A DNA stretch of 64,000 bases from contig NW_003314264.1 in the NCBI RefSeq assembly GCF_000143415.4, positions 3,905,229 through 3,969,228 on the forward strand. Direction: 5' to 3'. Position numbers and translations under genes: made by a program. Positions 1 to 11,297 of the stretch are shown here, piece by piece. The stretch is from Selaginella moellendorffii. Taxonomy: Eukaryota > Streptophyta > Lycopodiopsida > Selaginellales > Selaginellaceae. The notes below the pieces were generated by a model. That model was not told where the DNA came from and did no database searches. It saw nothing but the letters and a program-made list of their open reading frames with translations. Each line of letters starts with the position of its first letter. Position 1 is the first letter of the stretch.

Positions 1-73
1 GGGTATTAGCATCAACCATATAACTCCCCGGGCAATGAACAATATCAAAATCATATATCTAAAGCTTCAAAGG

Positions 74-2141
74 CTACTGAGCAATACAACCAACGAAGTT
101 CTTCCACTTCAATAATGAAATAATGGCAACATGATCACTTTCTAGTAATGTCCGTGAACTATGTAGATATGCATAAAGTTTCTTAAAACCCCAAATTGCT
201 GTTAAACATTGTTTCTCTATTGTGGAGTAGTTTACCTCCATTGGTTGTAATGTACGGCTTTGATATGTAATGGAATGACACTGACTAGGCACATTCAGAT
301 CAGCATACCTCCAAGACCAATATTAGAAACATCCACGCACAAAATGAAAGGTCGAGTGTAGTTATGATATGCCAAAATCAGAGGAGTCATCAATAACTCT
401 TTGAGATTCATGAATGCCCATTCACAATCCGGAAACTAGATGAAAGATGATGTTAATGACTTTAGCAATGCAGTCTGATCAGAAAGATAATCCACAAAAC
501 GACTGAGATACTACACCTTGCCCAGTAAGTGCTATACATCATTTACACACTTCGGAGTAGAGAACTTGAGAACAACCACAAGTTACTTGCAAACCCTCAC
601 AAAAAATACGGTACTTAAGATAAGTTGTGTCTTTGGACCTAAACATACACTTCGACCACTTCAACTTTAAATCAACTTCTCGTAGCCGATCTAACACTTT
701 ATGAACATCATGAACGTGTTCCTCCCATGTCTCTTCCAAGTGGATTAAGACATCATCAATGAAGTCAATAGTTACCTCTAGCATATTGCAAATAACCTTA
801 TTCATCATCCGCTGGAAAGTTGCTAAAGCATTGTTCAAACCAAATGGCATTACCAAGAACTCATACAAACTAAATGGTATACATAAAGCAATTTTAGGAA
901 TATTTTCTTTGGCTATCGATACTTGCCAATACCCAAAAGTAAGATCTAGTTTGGTGAACCAATGACTTCTCCTTAGATGATCCAAAAGATCAACAATATG
1001 AGGAAAAGGGTATACATCCAAAATTGTCACTTCGTTTAATGAACGATAGTCAATGCAAAAACAAATACTCCCATCAGGCTTTGTCACAAGATGAGGTTCA
1101 CATGCCCAAGGACTCTACAACTTTCGAATAACACCTTTTTCCAACATCTTCTTGACGTTTCCACATAAAATCTTGATCACTTTGGATGACCAATAACGAA
1201 CAGGAACCTTGATTAGACGAACATCCTCAGTTGGAATCGGATGACGTGTGGCAATTTTTACCTCAGACAAGAGGTCAAATTCAAAGAGATTGACATACTC
1301 CTTCATGAGCCAATGAATCGCTAGAATATAAAGATTGTTAAAGGGATTGGAAAAAGGAACAACGGAACAAAATAGAAATATAGGAGGAAATAGTGGGGAG
1401 ACAAAAGTAATTGAAGTAGAGGTAGAAGCGAAGGGATGAAAAAGTACAAAAGTGAGAGGAATGGATAAAATATAAGGAAGTATGAGACAAGGGGGAGAAG
1501 CCTCAAAGTCATACTTGGCATGATTGCACTGCAACCAATCTATACCAAAGATGAGGTCAAAAACTTGACTCAATACTACCCACAATAACTGCAACCCAAA
1601 CTCGAAATTGCCCATACGCACAATTAAGTCTGCCTCATCCCGTGCACATGCATGTGTACGGCAGTTGCCATAAATAATGACAACTAGCTTTGTTGCACGA
1701 CGTAAATTTAGACGGTAATGTATGACAACAAATCGAGCAATACAAGATAAACTCAAACCTGTATCAACCAACACAGAGAGAATAATAGGAAATTGTTTAT
1801 TATAAAAACGAGTTTAGAAAATAAACACTTGATGAACCGATACCGAATGAACCCCTTGATGATACTCAAGCAGCAGCAGCATCAACCTCCATTAGAACAA
1901 GACCATCGCCCACAGAAAGTGGAGCAAAAGGATGTGCAGTGAGAAGTGGAAGAGGCAATATCTCATAACGTTGTGCCAAACAAAGAACATCATTATGGGT
2001 GGTTGAAGCAAATGTATGCACAAGTCTAATAAGATGTTGACAAAATGCTAGCCACAACATTCCTAACTTGATCCGCTCTAACATATTTGGCTCCACATGA
2101 AGCAAGAGGCTTCGAAAACGAACGCCAAATTGCATCACCAA
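74..2141 (-). mobile_element. Decayed Ty3/gypsy gag-pol remnant
   Basis: Read on the minus strand this stretch gives, in order, a gag-like piece (2141-1866), an aspartic protease with the DTG active site near 1774-1740 and a downstream FGIDW motif, a reverse transcriptase piece (1087-539) with the MPFGL motif and FIDDVLIH in place of the usual YIDD, and an RNase H piece (292-74). The protease and RT pieces lie in the same frame, separated by a stop just upstream of the KPDG motif. No LTRs, priming site or integrase are visible inside the window, so the element is truncated or continues to the left. It is clearly non-functional. The order protease-RT-RNase H and the motif set are those of Ty3/gypsy rather than Ty1/copia elements. 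Confidence 0.85.
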
Positions 2142-3606
2142 CTCAAATAGCCTTTAACAAAAACAATGCAATTATTAGAAGGCATCATCATAATTGTCAG
2201 CATGTCCGAATATGCATTTGAAAATGTCTAGGGAAACACTCTAATCCCCACAAGTGGCTGCACTCAAACCATTAGACCACTGTAATGCCATCTTTTGAAG
2301 ACATATGGGAAATTCATGCAAACGTCAAGCATCATCCCAAGAATGACATGTGATAATCATCGTGAAGTGATCGAACAAATGATACACATCATCCCCAGAA
2401 TTCCCACGAAAGAACTTCGGCCGAACACAAGAATTAGCACAAAGTGCAAAAAAAGCTATACCATGTGCCGTGAGTGCCACCATCAACTAAGTTTGGTTGT
2501 TCAATTGCAATCATATAGCATCAAGCAATTGCACCAATTGTTGCTCTAGAGTTAGAGGAGGAAATTGCTACTTTGCCATGAAAATGAAAGAAAAGGAAAG
2601 AGTAAAAGAACATAAATGAGAAAAAATTAGAAGGAAAGGGAGATCTAGACAATAGAAAGCTAAATATAAACCAAAATCCTAAAAGGAAAAAACAAAAGAA
2701 AAGAAATGGAAAATGTTAAATCTAGAAAATGCAAAAGCTAAATTTAAACCAAAATCCCAAATCCAAGCACTCCTTAGGAACAATGAAAAATGCCCCTCTC
2801 CTCCACCAATGTGAGTGCATAGAATATAGAAAGAGAATACAAAAAACATGTATATCAATTAGCCCAAAAACCCTAATTTATATATAAAAGCAAGTGGTTC
2901 GGGTTGAAACCAATCTGACAACTACTAAAACCCCACTATGTTAATATTAGTATACGACATTATAGATATACATTTGGACCTCACACCTTTATAAACATAT
3001 TAGTATTTTATTATATTTAAGTCTTTAATTTTTTATTTAATGTTATCTTAAATTTAAAATGGATTTAATTTCCTTAAACTTCAAATATTTAGAATTTTTT
3101 GTTTTAGGAATTGATATTTTTTAGTTTCTCAATTAATCAAAGTTTTTAAAGTTTAAGAATATTTCTAGTAAGATAGAATTTTTCAGTAGATAAGATTTTA
3201 TTTTAATATGATCAATTTCTAAATAAATTTGATTCAAATTTTTATATATTTATATCATTTTACTTGTTAACTATCAACTATGAACTTAAATGAATTTAGA
3301 TACTTTTTTAGTTCTTCCAAGTAAAATAGTGATACTTACTTTAGCAACAACAAAATGTATGTCTATGCACATTTAAAACTCACACTTGAATGAAGATGTA
3401 ATTACTTTTTAACTAAGCAGTATCAATCCCCAACAAATTTAACTGGCAAGATAGCTAAACTAAATTTTATTAAATTTTCTAGTGCATTGGTTCGAAATAC
3501 GGTTTCAAACGCTGCGTGAATGAAGCAGCCTGGGGAGAAAGAAAAGGAAGCCTATCACCCTACCTAAAACCTTGATAGATCCAGGGAGGGGAATATTCTA
3601 CTGCCA
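2142..3606. other. AT-rich intergenic stretch
   Basis: No convincing gene. The left part is A-rich and may be the leader or LTR side of the decayed retroelement, but I cannot define an LTR. The right part (about 2930-3480) is strongly AT-rich. It becomes GC-richer at about 3500, where the metaxin promoter begins. Confidence 0.5.
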
Positions 3607-3624
3607 GGTTTTAGGGTTTTAGGG
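3607..3624 (+). promoter_or_regulatory. Telo-box at metaxin start
   Basis: Two overlapping TTTAGGG units lie directly before the metaxin ATG. Telo-boxes (AAACCCTAA, either strand) are a known plant promoter motif near transcription starts of genes for growth and translation. The similar motif at 5633-5648 also sits upstream of a possible gene start. Confidence 0.45.
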
Positions 3625-3625
3625 A

Positions 3626-4939
3626 ATGGCGGAGAAGAAGAACAATGGGGGCATGGCGCTGCGCGTCCGGCCTCCGGCATTTGGACTTCCCACGGCATGC
3701 CCGAAATGTTTGGCATCTCTTCTCTACTTGCGCCTTGCCAACATCACATTCTGGCCCGAGTATAGCGCCGCCATGCCTGATTCCGGTAAGGCGAGAATCC
3801 ATCACGTTATATCTTGGTGTTTTTCTCTTTTATTTTGCGTGGCAGACGATCTTCCCATGGTGGAGCTGGGACTGCTGGTTGGATTCGCGAGCGAGCCGGG
3901 AGGAGTGGAGGAGTTCTTGCGGACGGAGAAGCTGGGCGATCTAGACGCGGATCTGGCGGAGGTGGACAGGTCGGAGCTCAAAGCATTCAAGTCTTTGCTG
4001 GTGCCGCTCAGTGACGCGCTGCAGCTGGAGCTCTGGTCCAGGGAGAATGAGAGCATCGCGCACAAGATTTACGTCTCGCATCTTCCATGGCCGATCAACA
4101 GGGCGATCGAGTGGAACATGAGGCGAAAGTTGATGAACAGGCTCGGAGTGAACAAAGAGAATGCCAAGGACAGAGAAGCCGAGGTGAGCTTTTATCCCAT
4201 GGGGGAGAGAGATTGGAACAAAAAGTGGTTTGACGTCTCCTTGGTTGTGGTTTTAGATCTACAAGTGTGCCTTCGATGCGTACGAGGCCTTCTCGGCCAA
4301 AAAGCAAATGGACTCGCTCTATCTTGTGAGCGACAAGTAAGTACCGTATTCACTGCTGAGATTGACTCCTTTCTTTTTTTTCATTTTTGTGCTTTTAAGG
4401 CCAACGAGTCTCGATGCGATGCTACTCGCACACATCTTATTCGTTCTATCTGTGCCTCTGGTATGCTGGCCACTTTCAATTTTCTCGTTATTCTTATGAT
4501 GTTGTGTTGATCCTGCCATGACAGGTAGGATCTATTCTCAAGGATGAGCTGGTCTCGAAGCATCCATTGCTGGTCCAGTATGCCGAGTCCATGAAGGATA
4601 CTCTCCTCAAGAGCAACGAACCATCGCCATCGGACAGTGTAAAGTCGCCACCGACATCACCCCGAGCATCAAGTCACGCTAGTTCATCGTCCAGAGACAA
4701 AGATAAAGGTTTGTTTTTTCAAGGCGATTTGATTCGATTGATTTGCTGGTTTGTTTTCTATTTTTCCAGGAACAAACCCTGAACCCAAGCGCAAGCAAAC
4801 TCCCAAAGAGAAAGAGTTCCGGAAAAGGGGAAAGATGTTTGTTATGGCTCAGTTAGCAGCTCTCATGGCCTACATCGTATACTCGGGCCTTCCATTCGAA
4901 GAAGACGATGGTGACGACAATGGGCATGACGACGATTGA
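3626..4939 (+). CDS. MTX: Metaxin-like mitochondrial import protein
   Basis: Six exons: 3626-3785, 3846-4183, 4257-4336, 4400-4460, 4525-4708 and 4770-4939. All junctions are GT-AG and the joined length is 993 nt, giving 330 residues. The N-terminal part has the plant metaxin signature of an FGLPTACPKCL segment followed by an ITFWPEYS-like strand (thioredoxin-like fold). The middle part is GST-C-like, with LPW, GVNKENA and IYKCAFDAYEAFSAKK segments and PTSLDAMLLAHILF. The C-terminus has a Ser/Pro linker, a basic stretch, one hydrophobic segment near residues 295-310 and an acidic tail. Plant metaxin is a tail-anchored outer mitochondrial membrane protein that helps import and beta-barrel assembly. 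Length fits the family (about 315). Introns are 60-73 nt. The start is the first ATG after the telo-box. Confidence 0.93.
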
Positions 4940-5632
4940 TGCCAGCCCTCTGGAAAAGCACTAACAAACAAACATCGAAAGGTTTTTTGAGAAGAAAATG
5001 CATTGACAATTCAAGGAATAATCACTTTGGTGCGAGCAGGGAAAGCTAAAGACTGATCCGTTTGTGCTTCCATTGGTGGCTGGAGATAAACAAAGAATGG
5101 ATGCGAGAAAATAAAAACTCTATGGTTTTGCGGCTGGTCTCACAGATATCAGCCAAAAAGCAACAATCCGAGTCGCCACGGAATTGAACAGGTAAAGCAA
5201 AAGCTCTCAAATCTGCCAAGAATCACACAAAGCTTAGTGCTGAATCAACACTATTTACGCAATGGTCTTAAATCACGACCAAAGCTTGAAAGGATGATAG
5301 AGTTTGCCTGGCTTACGACAGCGATTTGTGATTGCTGTCGTCGTCTAACTTGTGTGTGTTGTCTCCACTAAAATCATGGCGTCAAACTACAGCAAAACAT
5401 TTCCAGTCGCCACGAAAGCCACTTCAAAAGCGAATTTTTTTTTTGGGAGCCATCCAAGTCAATCATTCCATTTCTTTCTCGCTGGGCTCCCAGAGGATCA
5501 ACCCACACCAATTGAATAGATTAGATGAAATTCCTCTCTTGTCAGTGCTGAATCTCCGCGATTACAACAGCCCACCCAGCAGACAAGGGGAGGGGTTGGG
5601 CGGGAACGCTTTTCAAAATCTCCCGCCAAAAC
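4940..5632. other. Intergenic, metaxin 3' side
   Basis: Contains the metaxin 3' flank and the promoter side of the next transcription unit. I see no gene. Confidence 0.4.
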
Positions 5633-5648
5633 TTAGGGTTTTAGGGTT
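5633..5648 (+). promoter_or_regulatory. Telo-box upstream of putative gene
   Basis: Tandem TTAGGGTTTTAGGGTT-type sequence like that before metaxin. It marks a likely transcription start for the unit with exons at 5964-6410. Confidence 0.4.
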
Positions 5649-5963
5649 CCTGCGGGCAGTGTACGTTTGCGACGCAATGTCTTGTTTGCGCGCTTTGTGT
5701 TTGCTTGTGCCCTGTTGGAATGTAATGCTTTCTGGTGGGCCTGAAGGGATCGTCTCGACGTTGAAGGGCAGGGATAAAGGTGTAAACCGCGTATCACATT
5801 GCGGGGCTTACGTTACTGCCGTGGAGATACTGACTTTGGATTAAGTTATTGTCCAGGCTCGCGAAGGCTGTCTCGGTATATGATATTTTTTTCCGCTCTT
5901 GTGGCTAGCATGTCTGTAGTACTTTGGACTAAATGCCTACTTCTTTTTTCTGCGTATAATCAG

Positions 5964-6410
5964 GGACAGGAATTGCTTGCTGGCCTATCATTGGCGCGCG
6001 TTTTCAATCAATCAGTGTCCTTTAGTACCCGCTACTATTACGATTGGTGCCGTCAACTTCATCCGGTAAGTGGATTCGGTAAAAGCATTCTCCCTCTCCT
6101 TGTTGTTGCTTAGCCCTCCCCCTTTTTGCTGGATGTCACTCAAACTTTTGCTTGCGAGACCTTCCTGCTTTCGTGGTTGTGTTACTTACTTGCATAAAAC
6201 TTCCGAGCATTCAATGGATGTCTTGTTTGTTTGGATAGGTTCCGCGTCGAAGAACAATATTTTCGAACACTCAAGTTGCAAAATCCATGCCACTGGAGTC
6301 TGGAGGGTCAATAATCCAAGGCCCCTATGGTGCTGGAAGGGAATTTGCTGCCACGAGGGGAACACCCCACAGTTGGTGGATAAAGCAGGATCCGTCCTTC
6401 ACCTCCTTGG
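5964..6410 (+). CDS. Unrecognised spliced gene (internal exons)
   Basis: Two exon-like blocks with good splice sites stay in one frame: 5964-6065 (preceded by TCAG, followed by GTAAGT) and 6239-6410 (preceded by ATAG, followed by GTACGT). Their joined translation is rich in Arg, Ser and aromatic residues (…STRYYYDWCRQLHP then VPRRRTIFSNTQ…, ending HSWWIKQDPSFTSLG), and the early part resembles an organelle presequence. I could not settle the first exon. ATG 5677 follows the telo-box but no tested splice joins it in phase. The last exon is also unsettled. The donor at 6411 would pair with an acceptor near 6487-6489, giving a short tail. No family recognised. It could also be a decayed gene. 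Confidence 0.3.
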
Positions 6411-6986
6411 GTACGTAAATTCTTTCCAGCCACGCCATTATGGACGGTGGCGATGCCATGGAATTCGGCGTTACGGCTGGGCCCGAGAGGCACTGGTTCT
6501 ACAAACGGTTTTGTGGAGCTGGAATATGCCCGGGACTCTCGCCTTTGTGCCTGTTAAACGCACCAAAGGGCGCACAACAGCAACAGCAACAACGGGGACA
6601 AAAATGACACAGCAAACCAGAGCATAACTATCAAGAGGGATGGGGAATGTGGTTATGGGAGAATCACAGGGACAAAAAGCTACAGGGAGCGTGAAAGGCA
6701 ACGGAGAAAAAAACTTTCAGCCACAGGGAACCACACAACAGGGGGACTGCCACTTAAGTACATTTCTTAGAGGCTCCTGCATTGAAGAAAACAGCGTAGC
6801 AACAAGAGGAGTATATCTTGGCCCACTCACGCGTGCACTAGAATCTTGCGGGGCCGGGGGGAGTGACCCAATGGCCTCAGTCGTTGTGTGGTATAAGAAG
6901 GAACGAGGCCGAGACGGGCATCAGTGGCGGTAAGGTGGTGGAGGAGTTTTCACAAAAAACTTCCTCTCCATTTAGTTCCTGCGAAA
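6411..6986. other. Possible 3' exon plus transporter promoter
   Basis: Holds the possible last exon of the preceding unit, including a CAGCAACAG run near 6579-6594, and then the upstream region of the AVT gene. No other gene supported. Confidence 0.3.
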
Positions 6987-8715
6987 ATGGGAAGCCTCCC
7001 TCCCCTGGAGCAAGAGAAGCAAGCCGGCTTGAAGAGCTTGGAGTTTCTCAGCAGCAACGACAAGCAGAGTGCTTACTCCGCAGCAGAGTTGGAGGCCGGG
7101 CACTGCGCGGAGGGAGGCTGTCCATGCGACACCAAAGCTGCTGCTCACTCGGCTGGCCAGTCAAGTTTCTTCCAGGCCGTTGTCAATTCTTTCGTGCTGC
7201 TGATCGGTAAGAAGCTCTCGTTTCTCCATTCTCGTTTCTCCATTCTTCCTGCTGATTCCCTGTCATGTTTCAGTCACTTGATATGCATGCAGGGATTCTC
7301 TTCGGGTGTTTTTGATCTGTATGGAAGAGTTTGTCAGTGTTGAATTATGGAATGATTGCCTGCATGTCCGGTGTACATTTTCGAACCCGCATCTTTTCGT
7401 GATTTCTTTTTCTTTGTTCCTTTCATTAGTGCCGCACCAGGTGAGTCGGCAGATACTTCTAGAACTGTTCCCTGTTTCTGTTTTCTCAACTGATCTACTT
7501 TTACTAATCATTTGCGCTAACAGGCCTGGGAACTCTCTCCTCTGCCTATGCGATCGAGAAGGCCGGATTCTTTGGTTTGCTGGTGCTATGCATCACTGCA
7601 GCGTTCTACTGGATCGGCTCCAAGCTGATAGTCATTTGCATGGAAGCGGACAAGAGCCTCATGAACTACCAAGATGTCGGGAACAAAGCCTTTCCTCGCT
7701 GGGGTCGGCTGCTCATAACAACGTGCTTCTACATCGACATCCTGGGATGCCTGGTCGGGTACCTCGTGTCCATGGGTGACACCATGATGCACATCTTTCC
7801 TCACCCTCAGCTCGACATTCTGGGATTCAAGGGGAAGACGCTCTTCACTCTCCTCGCCTTCTTGGTCATCCTGCCGTCGGTGTGGTTCCGGAAGCTGAGC
7901 ACCATCTCCTACCTCTCCTTCTGGTGCGGGATGAGCATCATCACGACAATCATCTGCCTGCTCGTCGCGGGGGTCAAGGATCACATTGGTTTCAGCCAGG
8001 ACGTTGCCATCTTCCGCCCGGCCAACGTTCCAATCGCTACAGGGGTCTACACCTTCACTTTCGGAGCAACCGCCGTGTTTCCGAGCGTTTACAAATCCAT
8101 GAAGAACCCCAGCAGATTCACCGAGGTAACTTCAAGTTCGAAGCCTGCCTTATTCTTTGTTCTAACGCTGCTCTGTTCGTCCAGGTGATGACACTGAGCT
8201 TCTCCATGGCAGCACTGCTCAACGTCATTGTTGGCATCATCGGCTCGGTCATGTTTGGAGCAATGACTAAAGCCCAAGTCCATCTCAACATGCCACCGGC
8301 GCTCATCGCCTCCAAGGTAGCAATCTGGGCCACTCTCCTCACTCCGGTCACTCAGTTCGCGCTCTTCCTCTCGCCAATCTCTTGTGAGCTGGAGCAGGTC
8401 ATGATCAAGTATCTGCCGTGGAAGGCCGAGTCGCGGATGACCTCTGGAGCCTGCATCATGCTCCGGACAACGCTGCTCATCGCCATCGCCATGGGAGCTC
8501 TGCTCTTTCCGTACTTCGCCAACATCATCGAGCTCATAGGATCTTCGGTGAGCGTAACGCTCTGCGTTATCTTCCCCGGCGTCTTCTACTTGAAGCTTTT
8601 CTCCCACAAGATTCCCAAGTCGCGGTTTGCCGGCATTTGCGTGGTGATTGGCGTGAGCGCCTTGGCGGGGGTCGCGGGCACCATTGTTTCCATCCAGGAC
8701 TTGATACACAAGTAA
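6987..8715 (+). CDS. AVT1-type vacuolar amino-acid transporter
   Basis: Three exons (6987-7206, 7524-8125, 8185-8715) give 1353 nt and 450 residues. The N-terminus is hydrophilic and acidic, with a Cys-rich patch. It is followed by SFFQAVVNSFVLLIGLGTLSSAYA, the conserved first membrane helix of the AAAP (auxin/amino-acid permease) family in its AVT1/SLC32-like branch. About ten further hydrophobic helices follow, with the TFTFGATAVFPSVYKSMKNPSRF segment typical of AVT proteins. The family exchanges amino acids with protons, usually at the vacuolar membrane. Intron 1 is 317 nt, long for this window; intron 2 is 59 nt. Start chosen as the ATG giving a short N-tail. An ATG 63 nt upstream in frame (6924) exists but adds an atypical sequence. 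Confidence 0.9.
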
Positions 8716-9139
8716 GAGAACTTTCTCTTGGTTTCTTTTATATCGGCCAGGAGGAACCAAGAGGAACCAAGAGGAGAGAAAGAAGAAAAGAACTAACTGG
8801 TATTCTCGTGTTAATAGATGATAAGAGCAGATTCAATACTGGATGTTCTTTGATTTTGTTTGGTATTAAAACCATTTAAATGATTAAACCAAGAGCCTAT
8901 AGTTTAATTACACCAGCTTTCGTAGTATAGTAGAGTCCTTGTAGGCCTGAAAGGGAAGAACCGCACAAAGCGTGAGCTCGTTGATTCCTCCGCTACGAAA
9001 CAAGTTTTGGGATCCTGATCACGTAAGTTGGAAGTGACAGAAAGAAGCGCCGCTTTTCACGATTTCCTGCGCGTTGCCATCCCACGATCTTGGAAGACTT
9101 TCCCATGGAAGAGGAGAAAGAGAATCTGTGCTTCTGCTG
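8716..9139. other. Convergent intergenic gap
   Basis: Shared 3' flanks of the AVT gene (plus) and the PPR gene (minus). A GAGGAACCAA unit repeats in tandem near 8752-8773. No gene seen. Confidence 0.5.
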
Positions 9140-10963
9140 TTACCAGAATCCACCACACGAGCACTTCCCGTCTCTAAAAACGTGGAACCGGGCCGTGTCC
9201 CTGCAAACTATCTCCCGTTCTTCCATCCCGGACAAAACTTCCATCACCCTGTGACAATCGTCGCAAACTCGCAAGTTCTTCGTGATCCGGATGGTCGATC
9301 CCGGAGCCGTGCTAATGAGAGCGCAGCCCATTGCCAGCCTCTCGCTGTGACCACGAAGAACTTCTTCCTTGGCATCGTCGCTAATGTTTCGTGCGACGCT
9401 GTCCAAGTCCGCGACGTAAAGTCCCTCCTGCTTCATCCTCCAAGTCACCATCTTTACCTTGGCTTCGATGGCTTCGATCAGAGCATGGGTACGATCTCCG
9501 GCGATAAACGAGTGAACTCTCGACGAGGAATCCGTCCACCAGCTTCGTCCTTCCTCGGCTTTCCTCCATGCACCGCTCTTAATCCTCAAAGCTTCGATCT
9601 TTGATTGCTCGCTCCACATCTTCAAGCTGCCGTAGAGACTTGCCATGAGCATGTATGGAGCCGAGTCTCTTGGATCGATCCGGAGCAACGCCTCGAAAGA
9701 AACCTTGGCTACTATCAAGTTCTTCCACTTGCGGCACGAACCGAGGAGCGTCATCCACGTCGACCAAGTTGCCTGGAATGGCATCGTCTCCACCACCTCC
9801 ACCGCCTCCTCAAGCCTGTTCGATCGCCCAAGCATGTCGAGCAAACAGAGGTAGTGCCCGATGACCGGAACTATCCTGTGCCTCGACTCCATAGCCCGGA
9901 AGAACTCCCGGCCTTGGTCGACAAGACCGGCGTGGCTGCAAGCGGTGATGATGCACACGAGCGTCACCTCGTCGGGTTGTAATCCCTCCTCCACCATCTT
10001 CTCGTACAGCGAGAAAACTTTGGGGGTCTCGCCTCGCCGGCTACTCCCGGCTATGAGGGCAGTCCAGGCCACCGAGTCCCTCGCGTCCAAGACGTCGTAG
10101 AACACCCTCTCGGCGCTCTCCAGGCTCCCACACCTCCCGTAGAAATCCACCAGGCAAGTCCCGAGAATTCCATCTCCATCAAAACCGAGCCGGCAAATCT
10201 GTCCGTGGAGAGCTCTCCCCGCCTCCAGCGCCACCAGAGCTCCACACGCCTTGAGCGTCGCCACAAAGGTGGCCTCGTCCGGCTCGAAGACCCCCCCAAT
10301 CTCCAGGAGCTCCAGGCAAAGATCGGCCTCTCCGAGCTCCGCCAGTCCCAGCAGCAGCGAGTTCCACACCACCACACTGTGCTCTTCGATCCGGTCGAAA
10401 GCCCGCCTCGCGTCCGCCAAGCTCCCACACTTCACGTACATATCCACAGCACACCCGGCCACAAACACGTCCCCGCCATAGCCACGCTCGCAAGCCTGCG
10501 CGTGGATCTCCATCCCTCTCTCCAGAGCCGCGGCTTTCACCACCTTTCCACTGATCTCCCGGCCCTTCTCTCGCATGCCACAGCTCGAGCAGGCCTTGAG
10601 CGCCGCTACGAAGCACCGCGAGTCGGGCTCACACCCCTGCCTCCGCTGGATTCTCGCGAAAATCTCCAGCGCGAGCTCCCCCTGCCCCTGCCGGGCATAG
10701 CCGAGCAGCAGCGACGTCCACGCCACTGCGTTGTGGCAAACCATCCGGTCGAAGACGCGGTGAGCGTCGGCCAGGCTGCCACACCGCGCGTACATGTCCA
10801 CCAGCGCGCTGGAGACGAAGAGATTCGTGCTGCTGCCGCCGTCGATCGCCTCCGCGTGGAGCCTCCTCCCGCGCTCCAGCTCCGCGGGGCTGCGACACGA
10901 TCTCAGCGCCGCTAGCAGCAGCGAAACACTCCGGGACCTCACCTTGCTGGGCCGGAGCTCCAT
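9140..10963 (-). CDS. PPR protein, DYW class, GFW terminus
   Basis: Intronless, 607 residues. PPR repeats of the P-L-S type run from about residue 15 to 400, seen as repeated VDMYARCGSL, WTSLLLGYARQG and EPDEATFVATLKACG blocks. They are followed by E/E+ segments and a DYW deaminase-like domain. That domain keeps HSERLA (the zinc-binding His and catalytic Glu of cytidine deaminases) and CDDCH (zinc ligands). Such proteins bind organellar RNA and the DYW domain edits C to U in mitochondria or chloroplasts. The N-terminus is Arg/Ser/Leu-rich, consistent with organelle targeting. The very end reads CSCGGFW rather than the usual CSCxDYW. The repeats seem fewer than in its neighbour at 19.7 kb. Confidence 0.92.
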   Translation of the reverse strand: MELRPSKVRSRSVSLLLAALRSCRSPAELERGRRLHAEAIDGGSSTNLFVSSALVDMYARCGSLADAHRVFDRMVCHNAVAWTSLLLGYARQGQGELALEIFARIQRRQGCEPDSRCFVAALKACSSCGMREKGREISGKVVKAAALERGMEIHAQACERGYGGDVFVAGCAVDMYVKCGSLADARRAFDRIEEHSVVVWNSLLLGLAELGEADLCLELLEIGGVFEPDEATFVATLKACGALVALEAGRALHGQICRLGFDGDGILGTCLVDFYGRCGSLESAERVFYDVLDARDSVAWTALIAGSSRRGETPKVFSLYEKMVEEGLQPDEVTLVCIITACSHAGLVDQGREFFRAMESRHRIVPVIGHYLCLLDMLGRSNRLEEAVEVVETMPFQATWSTWMTLLGSCRKWKNLIVAKVSFEALLRIDPRDSAPYMLMASLYGSLKMWSEQSKIEALRIKSGAWRKAEEGRSWWTDSSSRVHSFIAGDRTHALIEAIEAKVKMVTWRMKQEGLYVADLDSVARNISDDAKEEVLRGHSERLAMGCALISTAPGSTIRITKNLRVCDDCHRVMEVLSGMEEREIVCRDTARFHVFRDGKCSCGGFW

Positions 10964-11095
10964 CGCAATCCCAGTCCCCGCCCGGCATTCCTTCCCTCGC
11001 GGAAGCGCCCGATCGATGGACGAAAACGCGATGAACTTGGCTGCCCTAAATTATGGACGAATATTCCAAGCTTCTAAACCTTATTCAAGCAAAAC

Positions 11096-11167
11096 GGTCC
11101 CATAGTCAAGTGGTTACGACATTGGACTTTGACTCCAAGGGCCCGAGTTCGAATCTCGGTGGGACCT
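11096..11167 (+). tRNA. tRNA-Gln (anticodon UUG)
   Basis: 72-nt cloverleaf. The acceptor stem GGTCCCA pairs with TGGGACC, with discriminator T. The D stem is GTC/GAC, the anticodon stem TTGGA/TCCAA with loop CTTTGAC (anticodon TTG at 11129-11131), a 4-nt variable loop follows, and the T stem is CCGAG/CTCGG with loop TTCGAAT. No intron. The helices are fully paired, so it looks functional. A short T run is not obvious directly downstream. Confidence 0.95.
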
Positions 11168-11273
11168 AGTAGCTCCCCCTAGATGCTATAAGCATATTCT
11201 TTTGCTCCCTGTCTGCCCTAAACCAGCCACATTCCTGGCGAATATGCCAAGCTTTTTAGTTAGTGGAAGGGGC

Positions 11274-11297
11274 CGAGTTCGAATCTCGGTGGGACCT
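11274..11297 (+). pseudogene. tRNA-Gln 3'-end fragment
   Basis: Repeats the T arm and 3' acceptor strand of the tRNA at 11096-11167 almost exactly, but lacks the D and anticodon arms. It cannot form a tRNA. Confidence 0.85.
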
